64,000 bases of DNA from contig OZ023274.1 in NCBI GenBank assembly GCA_964007475.1, positions 90,233,213 through 90,297,212 on the forward strand. The letters run 5' to 3'. The position numbers and the translations under genes were made by a program. The notes under the pieces are model-generated. The model did not search any database. It was not told the DNA's origin and saw nothing but the letters and a program-made list of their open reading frames with translations. The DNA is from Hybos culiciformis (Eukaryota > Arthropoda > Insecta > Diptera > Hybotidae). This document shows, one piece after another, positions 37,755 through 49,300 of the stretch. Numbering within the stretch: position 1 is the stretch's first letter; every line of letters begins with the position of its first letter.

Positions 37755-39355
37755 CCACTAAGCCATACGGCCATATAATTTTTGCTTTCTAAAATATAAT
37801 AAAAAAATTCTAATAAACCATTCATTGTTTTGTTTTTATTTTATTGTAGGGGAATAAAAAATAATACTCAAAAAAAAAAATAAGAAAAGAATTAGAATAC
37901 TCAAAAAACGAGTTTGAAAAATTAACTAACCAATCAAAAAATTAATCTCATTGCCATATAATGAGATTTAATATTATTTAGGAAAATAAATCAAAAATAT
38001 TTTTTGTATTTGTTTAGAAAGCTAAACTCATATAGGCAATATGGCTTAGTATTATAGTAGAACATCACACTGTAAGTCTGAAGGTGCCTGGTTCGATTCC
38101 CAATGAGGATTTTTTTTTTTTTTAATAAAGAAACAAATCCTTTTAGTATTTTTGGAAAACGTTAAATATTCATATGATATATGATAAAAATTAAATTTTT
38201 GCACCACTTAACAATTCTTGAATTAAAATAAAAATATGATTTATAGTTTTTCATTAAAAAAAAGAAATTAAATAATCCTTTTCTTTGTGGGTCCCCAAAA
38301 AAAAATTCTCATGTGACAACGGAATTTATTGTCGATTTATTTATATATGTATAATAAAATAAGGGACTATGAAATAATTAAAAAGTAATAGTTAGCAATA
38401 GAAATATACATTTATTTTTTGATCCTATATTTTTTAATTTATAGCTTAAATATTATTTGCCAAATTCGATTCTAATTTCAATTTGATATTTTCGTCTATT
38501 TTTTATTTTGACATGCAGATTGTGAAAACTTCGGAATTTCACGCAGTTACGAATGATTAAATATAAAAATATAAAATATTGTTAACTTCATATTATTTAA
38601 CGTCTCAAATTAATTATAGATTTAGCTAGACAAATAATATTATTTCCAGTCGATGATGAACTTTTACAGATAAGACTTATATAAACAAAATACAATAAAA
38701 TAGATTTAAATGCCAAAATTTAATAAAATTATTTAACAATTGATTAATATGAACAAAAATTTAGTAAAATGTCTTAAAATTCGATTTATATGAACAAAAT
38801 TTCGATTTATAATTCATAATGTTTAATTTAAATTAGTTATTCGAGCTGATTTTCCATCAAATAAAATAATTTTCGAAACATCTGGGAAATGTTTTTACAC
38901 ACTCTAGATTATTTTTTACAGAGATCATGTAACCACTAAAGTTATAAACATTATATCCTATAAAACAAATTTATAATATTGGACGCACTAAACTCGTTAC
39001 AAACAACATAGGTATATTTTGGCATTGATAGTATAGATATCGATCAAGTAATTTATCATTATAGGTTTTCCCGGCTCAAAATATGCAAAAAAAAAAAATA
39101 TTTTCAAAATAGGTAGCTCTGGTGAAATAAAGATTACCAGACCAAAAATTTTGGGTAGGAATTCATAATTATCGTACACTTTTTTAATTTCAAATATATG
39201 TCCAATATTACAAGCAAAAAAATTACATATTCTACCAATAAAAAAATTATGTTCAAAAAATTTTAAAAATTATTATGTTCAAAAAAATTTAAAAAAAAAT
39301 GTATTCATTGGGGAATCGAACCTGACACCTTCACTCTTATAGTCCGATGTTCTAG
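37755..39355 (+). repeat. 1.6-kb unit 7 (partial variant)
   Basis: 1601 bp. It has CATTGTTTTG near 37823 like units 4 and 8, but keeps AAACTCATAT and the long poly-T run, so it is a mosaic of the two types. Confidence 0.9.
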
Positions 39356-40954
39356 CCACTAAGCCATACGGCCATATAATTTTTGCTTTCTAAAATATAA
39401 TAAAAAAATTCTAATAAACCATTCATTGTTTTGTTTTTATTTTATTGTAGGGGAATAAAAAATAATACTCAAAAAAAAAAATAAGAAAAGAATTAGAATA
39501 CTCAAAAAACGAGTTTGAAAAATTAACTAACCAATCAAAAAATTAATCTCATTGCCATATAATGAGATTTAATATTATTTAGGAAAATAAATCAAAAATA
39601 TTTTTTGTATTTGTTTAGAAAGCTAAACTTATATAGGCAATATGGCTTAGTATTATAGTAGAACATCACACTGTAAGTCTGAAGGTGCCTGGTTCGATTC
39701 CCAATGAGGATTTTTTTTTTTTAATAAAGAAACAAATCCTTTTAGTATTTTTGGAAAACGTTAAATATTCATATGATATATGATAAAAATTAAATTTTTG
39801 CACCACTTAACAATTCTTGAATTAAAATAAAAATATGATTTATAGTTTTTCATTAAAAAAAAGAAATTAAATAATCCTTTTCTTTGTGGGTCCCCAAAAA
39901 AAAATTCTCATGTGACAACGGAATTTATTGTCGATTTATTTATATATGTATAATAAAATAAGGGACTATGAAATAATTAAAAAGTAATAGTTAGCAATAG
40001 AAATATACATTTATTTTTTGATCCTATATTTTTTAATTTATAGCTTAAATATTATTTGCCAAATTCGATTCTAATTTCAATTTGATATTTTCGTCTATTT
40101 TTTATTTTGACATGCAGATTGTGAAAACTTCGGAATTTCACGCAGTTACGAATGATTAAATATAAAAATATAAAATATTGTTAACTTCATATTATTTAAC
40201 GTCTCAAATTAATTATAGATTTAGCTAGACAAATAATATTATTTCCAGTCGATGATGAACTTTTACAGATAAGACTTATATAAACAAAATACAATAAAAT
40301 AGATTTAAATGCCAAAATTTAATAAAATTATTTAACAATTGATTAATATGAACAAAAATTTAGTAAAAAGTCTTAAAATTCGATTTATATGAACAAAATT
40401 TCGATTTATAATTCATAATGTTTAATTTAAATTAGTTATTCGAGCTGATTTTCCATCAAATAAAATAATTTTCGAAACATCTGGGAAATGTTTTTACACA
40501 CTCTAGATTATTTTTTACAGAGATCATGTAACCACTAAAGTTATAAACATTATATCCTATAAAACAAATTTATAATATTGGACGCACTAAACTCGTTACA
40601 AACAACATAGGTATATTTTGGCATTGATAGTATAGATATCGATCAAGTAATTTATCATTATAGGTTTTCCCGGCTCAAAATATGCAAAAAAAAAAAATAT
40701 TTTCAAAATAGGTAGCTCTGGTGAAATAAAGATTACCAGACCAAAAATTTTGGGTAGGAATTCATAATTATCGTACACTTTTTTAATTTCAAATATATGT
40801 CCAATATTACAAGCAAAAAAATTACATATTCTACCAATAAAAAAATTATGTTCAAAAAATTTTAAAAATTATTATGTTCAAAAAAATTTAAAAAAAAATG
40901 TATTCATTGGGGAATCGAACCTGACACCTTCACTCTTATAGTCCGATGTTCTAG
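39356..40954 (+). repeat. 1.6-kb unit 8 (variant haplotype)
   Basis: 1599 bp. It shares the three linked variants of unit 4 and adds a private GTAAAAAGTC (others GTAAAATGTC) near 40364. Confidence 0.9.
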
Positions 40955-42557
40955 CCACTAAGCCATACGGCCATATAATTTTTGCTTTCTAAAATATAAT
41001 AAAAAAATTCTAATAAACCATTCATTTTTTTGTTTTTATTTTATTGTAGGGGAATAAAAAATAATACTCAAAAAAAAAAATAAGAAAAGAATTAGAATAC
41101 TCAAAAAACGAGTTTGAAAAATTAACTAACCAATCAAAAAATTAATCTCATTGCCATATAATGAGATTTAATATTATTTAGGAAAATAAATCAAAAATAT
41201 TTTTTGTATTTGTTTAGAAAGCTAAACTTATATAGGCAATATGGCTTAGTATTATAGTAGAACATCACACTGTAAGTCTGAAGGTGCCTGGTTCGATTCC
41301 CAATGAGGATTTTTTTTTTTTAATAAAGAAACAAATCCTTTTAGTATTTTTGGAAAACGTTAAATATTCATATGATATATGATAAAAATTAAATTTTTGC
41401 ACCACTTAACAATTCTTGAATTAAAATAAAAATATGATTTATAGTTTTTCATTAAAAAAAAGAAATTAAATAATCCTTTTCTTTGTGGGTCCCCAAAAAA
41501 AATCTCTCATGTGACAACGGAACTTATTGTCGATTTATTTATATATGTATAATAAAATAAGGGACTATGAAATAATTAAAAAGTAATAGTTAGGAATAGA
41601 AATATACATTTATTATTTGATCCTATATTTTTTAATTTATAGCTTAAATATTATTTGCCAAATTCGATTGTAATTTCAATTTGATATTTTCGTCTATTTT
41701 TTATTTTGACATGCAGATTGTGAAAACTTCGGAATTTCACGCAGTTACGAATGATTAAATATAAAAATATAAAATATTTTTAACTTCATATTATTTAACG
41801 TCTCAAATTAATTATAGATTTAGCTAGACAAATAATATTATTTCCAGTCGATGATGAACTTTTACAGATAAGACTTATATAAACAAAATACAATAAAATA
41901 GATTTAAATGCCAAAATTTAATAAAATTATTTAACAATTGATTAATATGAACAAAAATTTAGTAAAATGTCTTAAAATTCGATTTATATGAACAAAATTT
42001 CGATTTATAATTCATAATGTTTAATTTAAATTAGTTATTCGAGCTGATTTTCCATCAAATAAAATAATTTTCGAAACATCTGGGAAATGTTTTTACACAC
42101 TCTAGATTATTTTTTACAGAGATCATGTAACCACTAAAGTTATAAACATTATATCCTATAAAACAAATTTATAATATTGGACGCACTAAACTCGTTACAA
42201 ACAACATAGGTATATTTTGGCATTGATAGTATAGATATCGATCAAGAAATTTATCATTATAGGTTTTCCCGGCTCAAAATATGCAAAAAAAAAAAATTTC
42301 AAAATAGGTAGCTCTGGTGAAATAAAGATTACCAGACCAAAAATTTTGGGTAGGAATTCATAATTATCGTACACTTTTTTAATTTCAAATATATGTATAT
42401 ATAGGGCCCAATATTACAAGCAAAAAAATTACATATTCTACCAATAAAAAAATTATGTTCAAAAAAAAAAAATTATTATGTTCAAAAAAATGAAAAAAAA
42501 ATGTATTCATTGGGGAATCGAACCTGACACCTTCACTCTTATAGTCCGATGTTCTAG
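40955..42557 (+). repeat. 1.6-kb unit 9, diverged right-edge copy
   Basis: 1603 bp. The first part shares AAACTTATAT and the short poly-T with units 4 and 8. From about 41503 it gathers private changes: AAATCTCTCATG, GGAACTTATTG, TTAGGAATAG, TATTATTTGATCC, CGATTGTAAT, ATCAAGAAATTT, a short deletion near 42295 and an insertion TATATAGGGCCC near 42396. Confidence 0.9.
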
Positions 42558-42650
42558 CCACTAAGCCATACAACCCATATGATTTTGCATTTCTAAAATA
42601 TAATAAAAAAACACATGAATCATAATTTTTGGGTAATAGCATTCTTAATC

Positions 42651-42935
42651 TATGGTAATAGTAAACAGTATTTTGATATTTTTTTGTGTTGTTTTTTATT
42701 TTTTTATTTATTTAATCAAGAAAAATATACGATATAAGATATTACATTTTTTAGTTATTTATGTATATATAAATAAAAAAGAAAAGAAAAAAAGCCATAG
42801 AAAAATTTTTTGTTTTGGGTTATGGTAAATAGTATTTTGATATTTTTTTGTGTTTGTTTAATTATTTATTTAAACAATAAAAATATACAATAGAAGATAT
42901 TACATCTTTCAGTATGCATGCATATAAAAAAAACG
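42651..42935 (+). repeat. Diverged tandem duplication right of the array
   Basis: Two copies, about 42651-42780 and 42821-42935, share TATGGTAA, AGTATTTTGATATTTTTTTG, AAAAATATAC and GATATTACAT, with many differences elsewhere. No coding potential. Confidence 0.7.
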
Positions 42936-42945
42936 AAAAACGAAT

Positions 42946-43188
42946 AAAAAAAACACGAAGCAGTCATAGAACTGCCTACAGAAGTTTATACTTAAGATTT
43001 AAACTATGAAATAACAGTGGCTACAAATAATGGACTGCTTTTGGACTGATGGACTGATTTTTATTTTAATTTACATTTTTTACTGAGCAGCCCATCATTT
43101 GTAGCCACTGTTATTCATAGTTTTTTTCATAGTTTTTAAATCTTTAAGTATAAACTTCTGTAGGCAGTTCTATGACTGCTTCGTGTTT
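42946..43188. repeat. Foldback just upstream of the globin gene
   Basis: Inverted arms at about 42946-43032 and 43088-43188 share ACACGAAGCAGTCATAGAAC, CTGCCTACAGAAGTTTATAC and AACAGTGGCTACAAAT, with a central region of about 55 bases. The right arm has an extra repeated CATAGTTTTT. The element ends about 140 bp before the globin start codon, so it lies in or beside the promoter or 5' untranslated region. No clear target duplication was found. Confidence 0.85.
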
Positions 43189-43329
43189 TTTTCTGTTTTA
43201 TTTTTACTTTATATTATTATTTAATATAGTAATTTATAAATAGAATATCGTTGATAAATAAATTATTATATAAGAAATAGAAAAAAAATAAAAAAATTAA
43301 ATTAAAATAAATAATAATAAAAATTTGAA

Positions 43330-46300
43330 ATGGGTTGCGAATTAACAAAAATAGCTGGAAATCCAAAATCAGATGGTGGCAATGTGTTGGGACCAAGTGA
43401 ACCACCACCACCGGCGGCACCAGATCCTCGATTACCTCTAACAGCTAGGCAAAAATATACAATGATGGCATCGTGGAAAGGTATTAGTCGAGCCACACAA
43501 GCAACTGGAATCCATATGTTCATTAAGTAAGTTATTTGAATAATATTGTTTCATATATTGTATTCAACGTACGTATATTATTTGCCTAATAACAAATTTA
43601 TATTATCGACTTAATTAAATTCCACCATGAAGATCTATTCCCTCAATTTAAATCCTTATATGACAAGTTCATTTGTAAATTGCCAATTATTTTTAACAAC
43701 AGATTTACTACAGCAGACCAGAATAACCATAAACAATTCCCAGTATAGGTTTTACAGATTTTTTTTTCTACTAATTGGAATCTGAAAATAAATGAATATT
43801 TTTATTATTACGTGTAATCCTCAAAAAGAGACTAAAATAAGCTAAATCCTGGTTAAAACTGTAATGTGTTATTATACTATGTATTACTTTTTTTTTTTTT
43901 TTTAATTTTAATTTTTTTTATCTGAAATATTTTTCTACCATTAACATTATTTTAGTTTCATTTTTATTTTTACTTTACGTCCATAATATTGTTCTGGTTT
44001 TTCACAAAAAAAAACAAAAAAATTAAAAATAAAATCAAAAGTAAAATTTTTGCATGAGCATGACATACATAAATGAAATTTGAGTGTATGTACAATGTAC
44101 ATATGTATATATAGTTACTAATACTTACTGATGGACACAAATTGATTTTTCTTCTGTCTTATCAATTCAATAATATCGTTTGTGATATAATTCAGTGAAC
44201 CGTACTATTCAGGTTACAGAAAAATGAAAACAACCAGTTGATGTATTTTTAACAATATTAAGCTCTGAAGGCATGATTTAATTAGAAAAACATTGTTTAT
44301 TTAATTGAAAACGGTTATCCTTTTCGTTATACTAAACTGTGAACAAAAGAAAAATAAACTATTATTTGATAGTATGTAATTTAATCAGGGTTGTTCCTGT
44401 AAATAATTTAACACAAAAATTTTATGTAAATGGAATGGTTACGGCGCGACAAATTTTCTAATTTAATTGTTTATAGTGTTATATATGAAAATTTAATATG
44501 ATGTAGTTATTTCAATTAGGTACTTGTTTTTCCTCTAATGAAAATTTTTAAACATATTAAAAAATGTATATATTAAATTTTTGTTGACATCAATATTAAT
44601 ACAATCGCTTTATGCAAAAAAAAGATATCTGAAGAATCTATATTTTGAAAAATTTAATTACATGTTACATATAAACAAAATTCTAAGGTTTTTTAAATTT
44701 TGCTAAAAATGAAATGATGTAAAATAAATAAATATATAAACTAAAGTAAAAAATGTGTAAAATTCTTGGTTGTAAAGATATTAATTAATAAGTCTAAAAC
44801 TCTAAAAAATATGAAATTAGAATTAAACATAATTGTAAATAAAGATCAAGGTTATTATTATTATATAATATATAATATATTGTTATATAATATATTATTA
44901 TATTATATATTATTATATGATTATATGTATTTCGATCCTGGTACTTAATTTTTTTAAAAACCATTCATTATCATATGATTTTAAGTTATAATGAGCATTG
45001 AAATAATGTGATATTTGAATAATCTAAATTTTCGACAAATTTATATTAGGTATATTGCAAATTTTACAAGAAATTTCTTTTTTATATGAGTAGCGTCTGA
45101 AAATTGACAGAAATTAAAAACAAAGGTTATTGCCTTAATATCTTATTTTCTTAAATTAAAAGATTGACTGTTCTAAGAATTTCAATTAAAAATTTTTTTT
45201 TTTTTTATTTCCAATTTCTTCTGAAAACATCTTAATTGAAATTAGTTTATTTGATGAAAGCTAAAATACTTAAAAAAAAACAAAGTCCTATAATAAGACT
45301 TTTAAAATTTGCAATTCAAATTTTGAAATGTCCTCACTGTCATTTACTTTTTTCTTTATTATTTTCTAACTATCTACTCGTAGTCATCAAATGTTTCAAT
45401 TTTATTAAGTTTAATATGTAAATAACGTATATATATAGTATAATATTATTATATGCACATATACAAGATTGCCATTAGCTCTTTATTTTCATTTAACTCA
45501 AAGAGAATATTCTGTAAGAAAAACGTCTTATCTTTTTTACGTATACATATATTACATACATTATTATTTAATTTAAATTTTTTTTTTAACATAAAAATTT
45601 GCAAATTCATTCTATAGGGGCGGGGGTATATTTTCATTTTTCTTTAATTTTTTTTTTGTCAAAAGTAAATATGTAGTTCGTAATTTTATTTAAACATCAT
45701 ATAAAATGTGTCCATTTGACTTTGAGAAATTGACAGTCTTTTTTTATAATAAATACTGTACATGTACACTATATATATACACAATGCTGAATAATAAAAT
45801 GTTAATAAACATTTTCATAATAAAATATTTATTTTTTCAGATTATTCGAAGAACATTCTGAATTACTTGATTTATTTGATAAGTTTAAATCATTGAAAAC
45901 TAAAGAAGAACAAGCCACATCCGAAGAATTAGCCGAACATGCTAATAAAGTTATGGAAACATTAGACGAAGGTATTAGAGGCTTGGATGATTTAGATACA
46001 TTTTTTGATTATTTACATCAAGTTGGTGCTTCCCATCGTAAGATCCCTGGATTTAAAAAGGAGTATTTTTGGGTAAATATAAGTCATTATTCATTACATA
46101 TTTCAATATGGTTTTTTTAATATTTGATGAAATTTTGCATCATATGAATAATTAAATAATCAGTTAAAGTTTCAACTTTTATTCTGATTGAAACTTATGA
46201 ACATTTATTAATAATTTGACCAAATATAAACAGTTTAGTCTATCTAATAATAAAAGTAATTTGACAAAATAAATTAATATTCATTAAGCTTTTAACTTTA

Positions 46301-49300
46301 AGACCGTATACTATTATAATTATAACATAGGTTAATGAAATTGAAACACTATAATATGACTATCTGGTTCCAAAACTATTATAATATAACATTTATTGTT
46401 TTAAGCAGGAAAACGAAAAATAAAATTTAGTTCAAATCTGAATATATATTATATTTAAATACACTTTAATTTATATCGATGCTAACATAGTTTTTAATCA
46501 AAACTATTTAGCTGCACTGAAATAATACCAATAAAATTTGTTAAAAAAAAATAAGTTGTACAAAGATGAAAATTTAACAATTCAACCCTAAATATTATTG
46601 CAAATTTGTGTTAATAATTCAGATTAAATAATTATTTATTTTTTATTCCATTATAGCTTCTTTAAATGAATTTTTAATTGTTATTCATTTTATATTTTTG
46701 TTTCGCCCCCAAAATTATTTTCATTCCTTTTTCTTTAACTAAATTTAATAAAGATAATAATTTTCCTTTTAAAAATATAAATTAAATTAGATATTTAAGT
46801 ACATATTTTTTTTCACTTTCAAATGATTTCTTCTTCCTTTTTTTTTGGAAAAATTTATTTAAAAATAATAATTGAAATAGGATTTAGAATCAAATTCGTA
46901 AATGAGAAGGTAAAATACAAAATCAAGTATAGTATTACACCTATAATAACAATATCTAATAAAAATAATAAGTTAAGTGCAATTTAGAAACAAAACTTTA
47001 GTTATTAAAAAAGCGAGGCAATAACGCAAACCTGCGTCTTTAATATTTATGTACACTTCGGGCTCGAGTTCATTGCATTGATGTAGGAAAATATGTAATT
47101 TAACCAACATGTTAACAAAAATTATTTCGCCGCTTTGAAAATAAACGGGCCAACAACAATTTATTTATATATTAACATTATTCTTGTTTTACTGACATCA
47201 TTTTTTTTTATTGCAGAAAATAAATTTTCCTCATCTTTATTGAAATAAAGAAAAAAAAAATAACAAAATTAGATTTTTCAATTCATAACACAATTTTGAC
47301 AAAAATTACCTTTTTTTGTTAGAAAAATCTATACCTTATGTTACATAATAAATTTTATTGTTTTTTTTTTCTTTGCATATATCACACATATACATTATGT
47401 TTATATTGATATTTTCAATTTTTCAATGTTGACATTTTAAATTTCATTTTTATTACGTTAGAATTGTTAGTATCTTCTTCTTTTTTTGTTTTTTTTGTAG
47501 TCACATATACTAAGTATGATGAAACCCTTCTGTCTTATTCATGATAAATTGATTATTTATATTTATTTTACATATATTTTATTCTTTAACTCTTACATTT
47601 TTTAACTCACCAAAAGACTTATAAGAATATAAAATGAATTGTTTTATTCATCATCATATAGAGCTTGCTTTGACTATTTTAATACTCATCATAAGCTCCT
47701 TAACACCTTTTTCGCACGTAAAAATATTTTTAAAAGTATACCTTCATACCTAAAAAGTGGAAAGAATTTTACAGTAGTTTCTAATGTCATATTCGCTGTC
47801 TTGTCTGATACATTTGAGATTTACATTGATCATAAATAATTAACATATAAAATCAGAATTTTGATTAAAATTTCCTGTTAATAGAATTAAAATAAATTTT
47901 TTTTTGTTACAGTTGAAAAATAAACATATAGACTATGACTATCTTATATGTATGTAATGTAGCTATAAAATTTAAAAACGTTTCTGATTAACACTAATGC
48001 TCTATGTCTATGGTTTTTGTTTAAAACCAATGATACAACAATAAAAAAAATTTAATATTTTACAATTTTCTTATTACTACCGACATTATTATTGTCCTGC
48101 CCAGAAGCTATAAAAATTATTAACATTTCTTATTTTAAATAAAATTATATTAAATTTGTCTTCCTCTTCTTAATATAATAAAACAAAAAAAAAAATCATA
48201 AAATATAAAATAAAGAAAATAGATTACATAAAATTTTAACAACATTTTTCCCTCTTTTAAGAATAAAATAATGACGACATCGAACTATTATTATTTTGAA
48301 TATTTAGGATTCACTTAGACATTATGGCTCCACAATAACGAAACTGTATAAATATAATAGTGTGGTTAGGTCAATTACAAAAATGAAAAGAATAATAATA
48401 ACTAATTTTCAAACCTTATGTCCTCAAAAAATTGTTTATGTTTATTTCTATAAAAAATTATTTTGTAAGCTTTTTTTTTCTGAAAAAAAAAAAACATACA
48501 AAACTTAAAGATTTAATAAAAATAATAAAAAAAAAAACAAAAAATGTTTATCTTTGTGGCTGGAAAATTTTATTATAAAATGCTTTCAATAAAAAGGAAA
48601 ACATTTATTATTGAGAACAAAAAATATTTATTTATTTTATATAATAAATTAATGTATATATATTATATATTAAGTATATATAAATATTATTATTATTGTA
48701 ACAAAATAAAGATATAAAAGAAAAGTATAAATAAAACAAAGCTAAGTTAATTTTTATAGTATCCTTACTGCTATAAAATAAAAAATAAAAAAAATATAAG
48801 TATACTTTTTATAAAGAAAATATAAAAAATAATAATATAATATAGGTAAACGGATATCACTTTTAAAATAAGACCATTGTCTTTAGAAAATCAATTATAT
48901 GTACGTAAACACTTAAATTACATTAAATTATTGAATTTGAAATATTATTTACTTTATATTTTGTTTTATTATAAAATATAATATATATATGTCAGCACGC
49001 CCTTAAACTCTTTGTGGTATTTTATATCTTTCATAACATATAGTATAGTTGTGGAACATTTAATCAATTTTCTTTCAGATCCTTTCCAGCTCTTTCACAA
49101 TCTTAATAAAATAAAATTGTTCATTTTAGTTCAAAAAAACTATATACATAATTCAATATAATAAATATATTACCTATTTATGTTTTCTTCTATGGGTTAA
49201 TAGGTATAGAGATGCACATATCTACATTTAAATAATTATCTATAATGCTGAAAGAGCATATATTCATCTAAAGTTTTAAATTTCTTTCTTCTGGCATAAA

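Larger units (their letters stand above)
28151..42571. repeat. Tandem array: nine copies of a ~1.6-kb unit with tRNA-like junctions
   Basis: Units start at 28151, 29752, 31353, 32954, 34553, 36154, 37755, 39356 and 40955, and the array ends in the shared 14-mer at 42558-42571. Unit lengths are 1601, 1601, 1601, 1599, 1601, 1601, 1601, 1599 and 1603. Internal units differ at only a handful of positions; the last unit is clearly more diverged. Each unit holds a tRNA-like sequence on plus (offset about 280), an inverted tRNA-like sequence on minus across each junction, and about 1.2 kb of AT-rich DNA with no convincing gene. The copy number here may be an assembly underestimate. Confidence 0.97.

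Noticed and set aside
29393..40778. An identical 60-codon minus-strand open frame (starting MYDNYEFLPK) in eight units of the array
   Set aside because: It is identical because the DNA units are nearly identical, not because of protein-level conservation. It has no recognisable motif, no upstream gene structure, and is not kept in the last, diverged unit.
28151..42571. CRISPR-like array
   Set aside because: The repeats are 1.6 kb long and continuous, with no short-repeat/spacer alternation, and the context is eukaryotic.
42385..42642. 85-codon minus-strand open frame across the right edge of the array
   Set aside because: It is a read-through of the tRNA-like sequence and AT-rich flank, with no protein motif.
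45236..45421. Short open frames in globin introns (45236-45421, 47639-47839, 53415-53618) as extra exons
   Set aside because: No globin or other motif. The three chosen exons already join in frame and cover the whole fold.
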